From Lates calcarifer (Eukaryota; Chordata; Actinopteri; Centropomidae), in the NCBI RefSeq assembly GCF_001640805.2, contig NC_066835.1, positions 2,225,269 through 2,289,268 of the forward strand: a DNA stretch of 64,000 nt, written 5' to 3'. Positions 1-11,619 of this stretch are shown piece after piece. The translations under genes and the position numbers were made by a program. The notes beneath the pieces are model-generated. The model worked only from the letters and a program-made list of their open reading frames with translations, had not been told where the DNA came from and searched no databases. Within the stretch, counting starts at the first letter, position 1. Every line of letters begins with the position of its first letter.

Positions 1-3000
1 ATAGATGCTGCCACAACAAACAAGCCTCCTGAACAATTTTAACCAATGTTTGGCTTCTCTTCAGATGATGAAAAACACTAACCTGAAGCCATGTTATATC
101 ATCACATTGGTGTATGCTACATTAATTCAGCTAATTATGTAAACTGAGATGATAAATTCAAAAGTGCAGATGCAAAATACCATCACAAAATAATGCAGCT
201 TTGCTTCTTGAGGACTAAAATAATATTAACCTGAAATCACTGGAAATCCTACAGTGTGACCTGAGTTACTTGCACACTACACATCCATATTTAATTTCCA
301 TCTAGTCTGTGATTTTTAGATCAAAAGAAGCCAAAGAATCAACACAGACACAAAGTGTAATGTTAGCAAAATCAGGTGCAGGATTATGCTTTCCTTGTGT
401 AGCGTCTCTGCATTTCTATAGCACAGATGCTACAAAAGAAAAAGAATATTTCTGTCTATCTTTTATTCTGTGAAAGATTTCTGATTACTAGAAAATGTCA
501 GTGGGACAGTGTGTTCACTATAATGTGGCAGTTTCTCATAACATCCAGAGTTATCATACGCTGCCTTTCAGCCTCCTACACACTTTTAAATATCAACTGT
601 AGTGGGGGTGTGAGGGGGAGGCTAGGCTAGCTGAGTAGCATTCTCAGTTGGCTCACTAAAATTATGGAGAGTGTCATGGACTGCCATTTGGAGCACAGAC
701 ATTTTGGGGTCACTGCCATGTCCAGGTAATGTAGGATTGATGGTAGAGATAGACAGCAGTGGGACAACTCAAGATAGTTGTCATATGAGACTGTGTGAGG
801 CATGTGAACAGATTAAAGTTAAATTTAATCCAATGTAATATGAATGCATATGAATTCTTCATAGACAATGTATATGAGAGAGAACAAAAGAACTGATTAA
901 TACAAGAGCTGACATTTGTGTTTCTGATCACCTCATGACTGTAAGTCCAATATTCACTCTCCCTTTAGCTCTGTTTTGGGCTCCACCAACACCTGAGAGA
1001 AATATCTAGCTCTTCAACAGCTAAATGTTCTGCTGTGTTCATCAGCTAGTCGCTAACTTTGTCTGTCTGTTGTTTGGTGCTGTGCAGACAGTATACAGTG
1101 GGTTTATAAGAGCTTTTGTGCTAAAAAAAAGCTGCTGGTTGTTCCTGGAGACAAGGTTGATGTGTGTGTTGAGACTGAACCAAACAGTAAGGTTGCAGGC
1201 TGTAAAACCAATGAACAAAAAGCAGTTAAAAAGCTCTGCAGAGCTGAGGGGAACTGTAGAGTGATAATTCTCTGTGGGTTTGACACTTCAAAATACACCT
1301 CTCACATTGCACGTAGTCATTTCACCCACTGTTCACATAAAATTTTTGATTAGTGCAGCTTTAATGTGTCACTTCAAGACTTGATGTCAATGGCAATCGC
1401 ATATATATATATACTCTTAGCAAAATCACATGTAGTTGTGTGATGACAATAAAAGGAAGAAAAGTGCGATCAGTTGATTCATATGTTGAAATCTCATCAG
1501 TGTTCTGACAGCTTATTAAGAGAGAAACAGTATCATTAAAACAAGAAACCTGTCATTATGGGGGATTCTGTCATTAGAACATAATACTTTTCTGTCTTGT
1601 TTGCAGCCAACATCCTGACTTCAACATTTCACTGAGCAAACAGGGTCAATCTATGCTTAATTAGTGAGGATGGAGGACTGGAGGGGATTATAGATCAGCC
1701 TGTGTCCTCTTGTCTGTCATACTGTATGTGATTTGCTAACTGTTTCTGTGACAGCGGTGGTCTGCTTTGGATGAAATTTAGAGGGACGATCAATCTTTAC
1801 ACTTCATCCCACTTCTGAATATTGACAGAGTCAAAATCACTACATGGCATGATGTGATGTCCAGAGGTGCACATGTATGACATTTGCAGAGGAAACCCAG
1901 ACACACACACATGACTGCTCACACACACAGACTTCAGCCTGTATTTTGTCAGTGGCGGCTCTGGCGCATTGAAACACTGGAGCATTAGCCCTCGGGTCAG
2001 CTGTGAGACACACACTGTTGTGTAAGTCTGACTGAGACACACAGAGAGACCCAGTTCTCAGTTTAAGACTTCCATATAAGGAGCATGAAAGTAGACTGAC
2101 AGAAAGCTTTTCTGTCCTGTTACTGCTGAATCTACAGTCTGTGCACAGCTTGTTTTGCTGCTGCTGTCTCAAGCACCTTCAGCATCATATGGCCTTATGG
2201 TATCTGAAACCCTTCAGCGCTAAAGTAGATGTGACTTTGTTAGATGGAGTTGTGCACTGAAAGGGAAAACCTACCCTAAAGCACTCAAGTCTTTTAAACC
2301 TGGTAGTGGCTCAGCTAAAATGAGTCTGATAGCAGAACATTTTAAAATCTCTGCAACGTCCATATTACTTTAAATGTCAGGTTTGGAGGTGAGACCATCA
2401 AAACAGCCATGTGGAGGTTCAAATTTCTCCATTATCAGTGGTCTCAGTGGACCAGAAGGCAATGCAGCTGCAAGACATCCTGGGTTTTGAATAAAGGGCA
2501 CGCCATCCTTTTTCTCAACTGGATTAAATGTAGTTAGTCTTAAAGGCCTGCTCACACCAGTATTTAAAAGCAATTAAAGTACTGTCAGTCTGTGTCAAGT
2601 TCAACTTCGGTGAACTTTGACAGTTAAATTTGTGCCCTTGACCACTAGCAAGCCGTCTTGACATGCCTGACCTTTGAGGGAATGGCCAGTGCCAGCGGTC
2701 GAGATCCACTCGTTTTAATGTGCACAACCTGAGTGGAGATGCTGAGAGTTCAAACAAATCTTAAATATGTAATATCGCGTTGGTCTATTGACAAAAGCAA
2801 TACCTCATAAAAGAGGTATGAAGAGCCACAAGATAAAAACCACCTTAAACAGCATTTACTTCATCACTGAACTAGCACCAAATGTTTCACTAGAATTAGC
2901 AAATCAATTGTGCCTCTATCTGCTGTAACCAGGCCTTAATGCTATTGCTATTGCTGTCACCACCCATGTGTCTGAGAATGGACTAGCCCTTTATATTGGC

Positions 3001-3608
3001 TACAATGCAATTAGCACAAATATACAAAGATGTTTTGATTAAAAATCTTCAGTATTGTGTGTTATAATGCAGAGGGTCAATAAATAAAACTGGTTCATTA
3101 TACAGTTTTGGTCATAAGTGACTTCTTAACAGCTTTTCTTTCCAATATTATGTTCACATATCCAATATTTCATATGTCCGATATGAAATGATGCTCTACA
3201 TACTGTAAAAAAAAATAGAACGTGAGAGAGAAAGAAAAATGTAATTGGCAATGTTACAGCTGGATCGACTGAAGTGTAGTGTCTCCACAGAGTAACACTC
3301 ATGCTGTTCAAACTATTAGGTTAAAAGTATGACAGTTAAACTTTTTGCCCAGTGAACATTGATAGTTTCAGCATTCTGTTTCTAGTGTTCAAAATGGACA
3401 TGTAACCTAAAAATGACATGTGTCAGAATATGATTTTTGTACCAACAACATGAATGAATTGTCTCACTTCAGCTTTCTTACTTTCATGCTGGATATATGA
3501 ACATTTTCAGCTTACAGCACCACACAGCTCACTGTCACTGTCACTGTCATTCACTCATTCAGTAAATCATCAGAAAGGAAAAAACATACCGGTTGTCTCA
3601 CCAGTTAC
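1..3608 (-). other. maneal intron 2 (left part), no exon recognised
   Basis: This stretch should be intron, since the remaining conserved GH99 sequence (the FHIQPY region and the long C-terminal exon) is not visible on the minus strand. It holds a copy of a dispersed repeat at about 1015-1315 and otherwise anonymous AT-rich DNA. The short open frames here have no family features. Confidence 0.5.
1015..1315 (+). repeat. dispersed repeat copy
   Basis: GGAGACAAGGTTGATG, GAGACTGAACCAAACAG, GGTTGCAGGCTGTAAAACC and GCTGAGGGGAACTGTAGAG match the copy at 63260-63640 in order and orientation. Confidence 0.55.
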
Positions 3609-4695
3609 CTTGATGCTGTGCCTGTGGGCAGCGTCCATGACAGCAGGAACCAGGTCCTCCGTGGGCTCTCCGTGGTCGTCTGCCACCCCAGGAGGATACC
3701 AGGACAAGACCAGCACCCCTGCAACACCACAGCGTGGAGTCTGAATGTGATGCTGGAAGTTAAAGCCTCGTTTTGCTGGATGATTGAGGTACATTTCTCA
3801 ACTCGTCTTACTTTGAATAACACAACGACAGGGGGAAAAATAAATCTGACATAAATGAATCCATGGAATGTGGGTGTAGCCATTTGCAGAAGGCACAACA
3901 GTTAATTGAGTTCCCTTCTTTTATTGTTGTTTCTCCTACTCACTACCCTAATGTTTGTTAATGAGTGCAATTACAATTTGCTCTTCACATTACATTAACA
4001 GTGAGTTATGTGGGTTGTAAATAACTGTGTCTCTGTTCTCATTACTCTTTTTAAAGTTTGACTTTATCTTTGATGTCTGGGTCATGACCCCAGGACTTCT
4101 TATGTCCTTATGGTCCTGGGAGGGTGTCAACACTTTACCATAACAAGCCACACACGTGGACACGTGAACCAGTGTTGCAAGAATGTTTACCTGCTGCAGC
4201 TGCTTCTATCTGGGCCATGTGTGACTCCAGCACCTTTGGGTCCTTGGAGCTGTAGGGTCCCAGCTCAGGGTAAAAACTTGAGGCAATGTCTTCCGGAGGT
4301 GTGTGTTTTCCTTGAGCGTGACTGGCTGCGATCTTAGGGTCCCAGTGCGGCACCAGCACATGATCCCAGTGAATATACTTGTTGTCCATGCTGGGAGAGC
4401 CGTACCACAGGTAGTAGAATATGTGAACGTCGTAGAATATGCTGTAATCTCGGTCAGATTTGGTGAAGACCACCTTCGTGTCGCTGCTGCCCATGTGGAA
4501 CTGGCCCGGCGACACGGCCACGTCTTTCACATCCAGCCGCCGCCTGTCCGACCTCTCCCCGGTGAAGTCCATCCCGGGGGCCATGTCCGAGAAGCCGTCG
4601 CTGGGCTTCAGCGTCCTGAGCCCCATCATGGTCCCGAAAATGAAGAGCGTGAAGAGGAAAAGTGCGACGAGAGCTTTCCTGCGGAGCCGAGTCAT
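3609..4695 (-). CDS. maneal: maneal-like glycoprotein endo-alpha-1,2-mannosidase, exons 1-2 (partial, continues past left edge)
   Basis: Exon 1 coding is 4695-4191 (168 codons plus one base) and exon 2 is 3718-3609. The donors are CAG|GTAAAC at 4190 and AAG|GTAACT at 3608; the acceptor is TTGCAG at 3719, and joining keeps frame (AAAAGVLVLSWYPPG). The product is a GH99 endo-mannosidase that trims glucosylated mannose from N-glycans in the Golgi. Residues 1-7 are basic and about 8-24 form a hydrophobic signal anchor, so it is a type II membrane protein. The GH99 block HIFYYLWYGSP, YIHWDHVLVPHWDP and SSFYPELGPYSSKDP is clear, then LSWYPPGVADDHGEP. YLWYGSP and HVLVPHWDP look more like MANEAL than MANEA. 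The catalytic carboxylates lie in the C-terminal part, which is not in the window. I found no third exon down to position 1. The gene is divergent from lin28a. Confidence 0.9.
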
Positions 4696-5332
4696 CGTCG
4701 CTGTCCGCGGTGCTGCAGAGAGAGAGCAGCCAGTACAGAAGCCAGCAGGGGAGTGATACGGCTTCGTCTCAATGCCAACTACAGCCCATGAATGCAGTTA
4801 TACCGTCTTTCAGCATGAACTGGCATCGAGCAGGTAAAAAGACAAAAAAAAAAAAAAAAGCGTTCAGTCACTGCAGCGACTGGTGCATAATGGAGTCTGT
4901 AAAAACGCACGGTAACTAAAGCGATCTCATTTCACTTCCATAATCACGACCTGAGGGCATCCTGCTCCATAACACTGCAATAAATCGCCTCCTGTTCCTT
5001 TGCAAGGCCATGACGATCACGTCGGGGTTTTTTATTATAATTATTTTTATTTCCTCTCTATCCTTCGATTTCACTCAACAGTTCCTTCATGTCTCCAATG
5101 AAAACAGAAGCCAGTCTAAGCTCTAACAAACCAAGTCTGGTTACCTTTGTGTTCCGTCCAATCGCATGTTCGCACTGTCCCTCTGCTTCTCTGCGTCTCC
5201 ATCGAGCTGTTGCGGCGGCTCCTCTCCTCCTCCTGTCATCCCATCTTCATCGCACGGGATCACATGTGTTTCTTTGAGAGCGGTTTCTGTTCTGTTCGCT
5301 AGATCCAGTCCTGGGTTAGAGAGAAGACACTG

Positions 5333-5340
5333 CTTTTATA
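5333..5340 (-). promoter_or_regulatory. candidate TATA box for maneal
   Basis: On the minus strand this reads TATAAAAG, about 640 bases upstream of the maneal start codon. Transcription from it would begin near 5305, and the 5'UTR would run through the less AT-rich stretch 4700-5300. Inferred from motif and position only. Confidence 0.35.
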
Positions 5341-6419
5341 AATTGCATTTTCACACCAGACGAAAGAATGAAACATTTGTTTCTGTGGTGAGAGCAGGAG
5401 GGAGGTGGGATTAACCCGGACCGGAAAGAGATGTATGAGAGGTGATTAAAGCCACAGAGAAGCAGGAGGTGGAGCCTGCGTCTTCGCCTGTCTGTGGGAA
5501 TTCAGCTAATATTGTGATTATTATGATCATGAAGAAATATTTCTGTCAGTAGAAAATGTAAACTGTGCTAACTGAAATGACCAAATAAAACATGTATTAT
5601 TTACAGCAGCGTTACCGGTAACATTCAGTGCCAGTGCAGGGAGCAGGGTGATGTTCATGTAGAGCAGCAAAGCTTTAACCTTCCTGTCGTGTTTGGGTCA
5701 AATCTGACCGACAACTTAAAAACACTCATAAATATTAGGTTTTACATCTGATCGCCTCAAGGCCTTATGATATCGCACCATCCTCTGCCAGTCTGGTTAG
5801 GAGTGTGCAAACCCCAGCCGCTGCCCTGGCCGCTCTCCCCCAACAAGGACAGGGGCAGAAGAGGAAACGCTGTGAGCTCTGTGCCCCTACAGACAACAAA
5901 ACAAGCCTGAGATGCTGCAAATGTGATGTGTGTCAAATGCCACTCATGTGCATGAATTCACATGCACACACACACACACAAGCACACACTAAGGGGCAAT
6001 TGTAACACACTCCATTCCTCCAATCAGAAACAAGCTAGACTGATGACACCCACTGCGCACATGCTCAGTAGGATTCTCTCTCTGCCTGTGGGGGTAAAAA
6101 AAACAGGATTACCTCACCTTTTTGGATGTACAGTATTTTTCCTCTGCTGTCTAAAGTTTAGATGATTGAACTGAATTCAAACAATTTAAATCTAGTTACC
6201 ACTAGAATAGTTGCCTATTCCTCATAAAAATAGAATGCTTTTGCTTTGACTGCATACGATGCACACATTTTGTGACACTGACTTAGATTTAACATTAATG
6301 TCTTTGCCTCATGAGTAGAAATACATTAATTGTATTATTAATTAGTTCACTCTTTATACTGTATGTCTCTTTAAGAAACATACATAATAGTGTGTGAGTT
6401 ATGACAGAAAATGTAAACA

Positions 6420-6610
6420 GTGTTTACAATGTAGCCTCTGCTCTACAGAAACAGAAATGTAAAAAGCAACATTGTGTAGCTTTAGGGGAGTTATATGCTG
6501 GATGATGACAGTTTACTCCTCCTCCTTGTTTTTCCTCCACTTTGGATAGATCCAAACTACTGGTCTCCCCTTGCTTCCGGTCTTTATGCTAAGCTAAGCT
6601 AACACTGTCT
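6420..6610. repeat. fragments of a common teleost dispersed repeat
   Basis: The segment CTTTATGCTAAGCTAAGCTAAC near 6583-6604 and the preceding AAACAGAAATGTAAAAA word recur, in part, at 16985-17300, 24246-24440 and 62925-63180. I recognise the family from fish intergenic DNA but cannot give its formal name. Confidence 0.5.
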
Positions 6611-7172
6611 CAATTCCAACTCCACATTCAACACACTGACATAAGGTTGATATTGATCTTCTCAGCTCTTAGAAAGAAAGCAGATCAGCATAAAATATAA
6701 AGTCTTTACCTAAACTAAACCAGATATGTGTACAATATTGATATTCTGTCTGACATGTTGAAGAGAAATTGGATTGAGGTAGCATCATGTTGCCCTGAAG
6801 GGTGTTTTGCTAATGCAGAGTAGTTGCTGATTAGATTTTCCAGCTGAAACAGTTCAATTGTCCAGCTGCTTGGAGATACACACACAAGCTACAGTGGCAT
6901 TGATCACCTCTCATACATGTTGTTTCTTCTTCTTATTCCTTTTAAAAATGTAATTCCTGACAGTTGCTCTGGTGTATTTTAGTTAAACTGGTAAACTGAA
7001 CGACCCCTAAAGCCATTGACTTCTTCCAGGTTATGTTTCATTAACTCAGAAAATGTCATTAATTATAAAGGAAAGGATTGCCCCTGCAGACAGTCACGAA
7101 TTATATACTTTTCTGTTGCACATTAAAGAAATTAGAGCTTGATATCTGTTATTGCTAAGCTGCAAACTTTCC

Positions 7173-7219
7173 TTTACCATGAATCCCATTGGATCTGATC
7201 CAATGGGATTCATGGTAAA
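7173..7219. repeat. perfect inverted repeat, 23-bp arms, 1-nt loop
   Basis: Left arm 7173-7195 and right arm 7197-7219 are exact reverse complements around a single T at 7196; the pairing does not extend outward. The arms begin TTTACCATGAATCCC. As RNA or single-stranded DNA this would fold back almost without a loop. Confidence 0.95.
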
Positions 7220-9387
7220 ATATGAACAAAAGCCCACAGATAATATTTTAAAGCATAAAATACATGATTGGAAATATTTTCAGCTTGAATGCTCTTAGTA
7301 AGAGCTAAATCTTTAATGTATCTGAGTTTCTGCTGGTGAGTTTCAACAACCATTCACATAATAAAGAAATGAATAATAGCTTGTTTTAACTGACAGTGCT
7401 GTTTGTATGGTGATTATACCAACATTTGTTACATTACATGATGCATGCCTTTGGATTTGTTTGTTGATGTTACTGGTCTCAGAGAATGCAAGCATAAGGT
7501 GACATCTAGTGGGAGTGAGAAAATAGTACATTTATCATCTGCATGCTTGTGGATGTGGCTGCTAGTCCCTGTGCATCCCCTGGTCATCCAGCAGTTTTTA
7601 AGAGTATTATCCCTGAATGGACTGCATGTCCTCATCTCACCTGAAGATGGTGTCTGTGTATCTGGAATAGAATAAATGACAAAAGACACTGAAGGCAGAC
7701 ACCACTGTCACATTCTGTTTTGTTCTGGATGTTTTTAACCAAAGAAATATCTCTTGGCAAAAGGATCATTTTCAATTTATATATATATATATATATGCAA
7801 ATAAATATAAGTATATTTATTTGCATATTAAAATATAAGTATATTTATTTGCATATTGGATTAATCATTAATACAGACACAGTGTGAAGGTCTGAGGGTG
7901 TGAGAGCAGATGTAGTCATGCTTGATGGATGTTCTTTTGATGTCTTGACGTGCACTGAACAGTCAACAGTTCAGTGCTTGATAAACACTGTATGAGAACC
8001 CTGGTAACATATGAAAATATTAATTTTTACCGTAATAGTTGGTGACTTTAGCTGTATGATGTAAAGGAAATATTACCCAACACTCTTTTCCAATTAGTAG
8101 ACTCCATGCTTTAATAAATCTATATTTCATATAATTTCTATACAGTACAAATATGTCATTTCTGTTGCAGGTTTTTCTAAATATGAGATGAACTGACTGA
8201 TTGAAAATGTCAGCCTGGGGATGTGATGATACTGGGTGATTTCAAGGTACTCAATAAGATTACTTAACATACTATTCGTGGATCACCAAATCTTTTAGAG
8301 GAACTTTGCGACTGTAAATATTTTATTGTTGGACATGGAACTGATGGCCTGTTACAGAGGGAAGCCTTTGCTTTGTTAAAGGAGCTGTTCCTGGTGCTGA
8401 AACAGTCTTCCACCCTTTTCACCAGTTTCTAAACACCTCTGGTCTATTGTATCTGTGCTAATTAGGCATCAAGGCCCTTTGATTCATGTCATTTTAAGAA
8501 CAACCTTTTAACCATATACTTTACAGCTCTTTTCTTCACTGGCATTGTCTAGTGGAAGTATCAAAAATGACCCTGTGGTGGACAGTAGTGCAGGCTCCTA
8601 CAGATCTGACCAGGTGAGTGAGCTTGAACCAAAAAAAAAAGAAGAAAAAAAAAGACTGCACCAGCTTTTGTCAGAATTGTTCGACTGTACGTCATCAGAA
8701 CAATTTTAATTCTCACACACTGTAGCTTTAAAAAAACAACAGTGTCCACCATGCTGACATCTAGTGAAAATGACTCTGTTTTCTGTTTCACTCAACAGTG
8801 AAGTCAACCAGTCTCCAAAAAATCTTGTTATATTCCTTTAACAGTGAAGGCTGTCATTGTTGCCTGCAGGCTGTGCTACCTAGAGGCCTGTTGTGAGAGG
8901 GATATCTGTCACAACATGGCAGTGGGTTATAGATTTGTTATTGATCAGGTTTATTGATTGATATCCCTCTGGAGGAAGGGTGAAAGGTGAGCTGACAGGC
9001 TTCCCATTCAACTGCTGTTTATTTTCCCCCTCTGTTAAGGAAAAGGGCTGAGGCATTCCCAGAGTGTGTTTTAAACCACATATCATTACACACACACACA
9101 CACACAACATAAATACTGTAGAGTCTTGGTGGAAGTTTAAAATGTACTAGAACTCACTCTCTCTGTCTTTTTCTGAGACATCACTGTGAAAGACCAGCGT
9201 GTGTGTGTGTGGATTCAGTGATGCTGAATGAGCACGTGCCAAGGCTTTGTTCCCACAAGCTCCTCTGAGTGATCCGGGTCACCACAGGGTGGCCCTTCTA
9301 TTTTCATTGTGATTTTAGGGCCTCTGGCTCGGCTGTTGCATGAATGAAGGAGGTCATTTGGTTTTAATCAGGCAACACCACACACTT

Positions 9388-9388
<1 letters not shown>

Positions 9389-9422
<34 letters not shown>

Positions 9423-9518
9423 CTCACGCTAAATGTGTAGAGATATCAAACTATAATCGCTCAGAGGAGGTTGGGAAAAATGCTGGCCTTAGCTCACTGT
9501 CTCTGCATGTATGTGATG

Positions 9519-9554
<36 letters not shown>
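9389..9554. repeat. (CA)n/(TA)n and (TG)n microsatellites
   Basis: A CA tract followed by TATATA lies at 9390-9421 and a pure TG tract of about 17 units at 9521-9554. The two complementary tracts are 100 bases apart and could pair. Confidence 0.9.
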
Positions 9555-9559
<5 letters not shown>

Positions 9560-10940
9560 ACAGGAAGCTCCATGACTCAGCTGTAACGAGAGTGGGTCCG
9601 GTCCCATACAGCAGCTTCAAAGTGACTAATTGCCTATTAATGAGCCGACTGAATGAACTGACTTTTTACAGTTTGTAACAGGTGAATGTGAAGCAAACAG
9701 ATTAGTGTCACCCACCCACGGCTAAAAGAAGAGTTTAAATTTCACCTTTTCGCTTGTATAACAATCACAAACAATTCGACACAGATCCTTTTAGACCAAA
9801 CTTATGTCTAGTGTTTCCACTGAGATGACAGGTTGGTGACAAAGCTATGTTTAAAAATGTACTATATATAATGATATCAGATGATCAGATATCCATTTAA
9901 TCAAACACCTTAATTCAAATCAAGGTGTTTAGTATATTAGCCTTGATTTGTCCAAAACTGAATCCCCATTTTATAAAAAACTCTTAATTTCAAAAGCTCT
10001 CATTTACTGACTTCATGAGTATTCCCTTAATTTGTGTACTACAGATTTGGAGTTGTTGGTTAAGGAGGTTATGAAATAGAATGAAATTAAAGGAATTTTA
10101 TGGTATAAAGTAAGGGATGGCATCTATGTTATTATTGTTATTTTTTACCCATTAAGTCTGTAAAGTCCTTAAAACATGCAGATATCCATTAAAATGTATC
10201 AATAAATAATCCACTTAAAGTCCCATTAAAACACAACAATTAAGTCATTTTTAATGAGTGAATAGTGTCATTTTAAGGTATAAAATGAGGAGTTTCACTT
10301 TCAGTTTAATAGTGATATTATATTCAAAGACCACAGCTCAAGTTTAACAGCATAATAATTCTCTTCTATGTAATCTTTTAAATAGAACTTATATCTAACT
10401 TTAAAACAAAGTAACATGTTTCAAATGAATTTGACCTCTGTGGTCAAACTCTTGTAGTTACCTCAGTGTTTATTTATTTATTCATTTTGACTCTATATCT
10501 CTGAATGGTAAAAATGCCTGTTAAGCTGACACTTGATTCTGTTAAATCATTTTACATTTACCACAATACATTTTAATGAATTGTATCTGTTTAATGAAAG
10601 GGTGACTTTTTTTAGTCCAAATGTCCAGAACCAACTTCAACCTCTAAATGTCCTTGTGCTTTTGAGCAAATTGATTTATTTTACTTGTTAAAATGAAAAG
10701 TTAAAATGAGCAGAATGTACAGATCTGACAAAATGTTAACACAATAATGACACGTGATTTGAAATATTGCTTCGAGATGGAGCTAGATTAGATTCGGGGA
10801 AATAATGGCATGGAAAGTCTTTCATTTGAACAGGAGCTAAATGCCTTGCACTTGGGTTTTTGTTGTGTGTGTGTGTGTGTGTGGAGGAGGGTGATAGTGG
10901 GCGGGGTGATATACCGCTGGGCCCTTGGGTGCAAAGTCCT

Positions 10941-11018
10941 GATTGGTCAGATGGTCAACTCTTTTGGCTTCCTATCTTATTGGACATGTTTGATTTATCT
11001 GCGATTGGAAGTCACGTG
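10941..11018. promoter_or_regulatory. lin28a promoter candidate: three inverted CCAAT boxes and an E-box
   Basis: ATTGG (inverted CCAAT, the NF-Y core) occurs at 10942-10946, 10979-10983 and 11004-11008, followed by CACGTG at 11013-11018. A GGGCGGGG GC box lies just upstream near 10899. Spacings of about 37 and 25 bases and the location 300-680 bases upstream of the lin28a starts suggest a core promoter. Motif reading only. Confidence 0.45.
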
Positions 11019-11038
11019 GACTTGACCGAAAAGGTGGA

Positions 11039-11044
11039 GGCCTT

Positions 11045-11090
<46 letters not shown>

Positions 11091-11224
11091 AGTGTGTGTG
11101 GTGGGGATTACTAGAGGTAGGAGGGTCAGGGGGCTTCTGCATATTGTGCAAGAAGAGAACAAGGAAACACATTTTCTCCTGGTGGACTACTACTACTACT
11201 ACTACACACACACACACACACACA
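11039..11224. repeat. (TG)n, (ACT)n and (AC)n microsatellites in the lin28a 5' region
   Basis: A TG tract lies at about 11046-11089, ACT units at 11187-11205 and an AC tract at 11205-11224. They sit between the CCAAT cluster and the candidate first exons, so long open frames across them are simple-sequence artefacts. Confidence 0.9.
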
Positions 11225-11324
11225 GGGGGAACGTGCACGGATTTCCAGGATGCAGTTAAAACATCTCATCTAATATTTTGTGGGCTGGAGCTGTTGCTGT
11301 GGGAGGCTGTGGAAAGCTCTCACC

Positions 11325-11334
11325 ATGGCAGAAG
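11325..11334 (+). CDS. candidate alternative first coding exon of lin28a (MAEG start)
   Basis: A near-perfect Kozak start, CACCATGG, opens the frame M-A-E-G and is cut after ten bases by a good donor, GAAG|GTATGAG, at 11335. The phase equals that of the downstream MGSASNQ exon, so splicing to exon 2 at 12485 would give MAEGGCAQSEEEE. This resembles the MAEGG start of LIN28B. If not spliced here, the ATG instead opens a 14-codon upstream ORF ending at 11369. Exon use is inferred. Confidence 0.4.
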
Positions 11335-11619
11335 GTATGAGAAGAAGAGCCTCTTTGAAGATGCTCTGAAAGGAACTGGTTCAATAGAGAGGAAGAGAAA
11401 AAAAAGAGGCCTGGCTCTTCTTTCTCCTGCATTGTCTTCTTCTTCCTTTTGTGGGGTTGTCTATTCAGAAAAAAAAAAAAAAAACCGCAGAGGTGCTGCC
11501 ATGACTTGGTGTCAGGGAGAAGGGATGGTTGTGTTGATGTGACTGTAGAGTGGAGGTGTAGAGGAGGACAGCGGCTCAGGGCGCTTTAAAGCCGGGGGAT
11601 CGCTGCAGAGAGCGGCGGG

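Larger units (their letters stand above)
5400..10850. other. intergenic region between divergent maneal and lin28a
   Basis: No coding segment recognised. It contains microsatellites at 5966-5984 (CA), 7780-7796 (TA), 9081-9106 (CA), 9390-9421 (CA then TA) and 9521-9554 (TG). A two-copy tandem duplication lies at 7802-7856, a perfect inverted repeat at 7173-7219, and part of a common fish dispersed repeat at 6420-6610. A less repetitive block at 9560-9680, with TAATTG and ATTAAT homeodomain-type words, could be a regulatory element. Confidence 0.5.

Noticed and set aside
4303..4791. 162-codon plus-strand open frame over maneal exon 1
   Set aside because: Antisense shadow of the GC-rich maneal exon; the minus-strand frame carries the GH99 motifs.
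11048..11542. 164-codon open frame on the plus strand upstream of lin28a
   Set aside because: It runs through TG, ACT, AC and poly-A microsatellites, giving VCVCV and TTTHTHTH repeats, with no family features.
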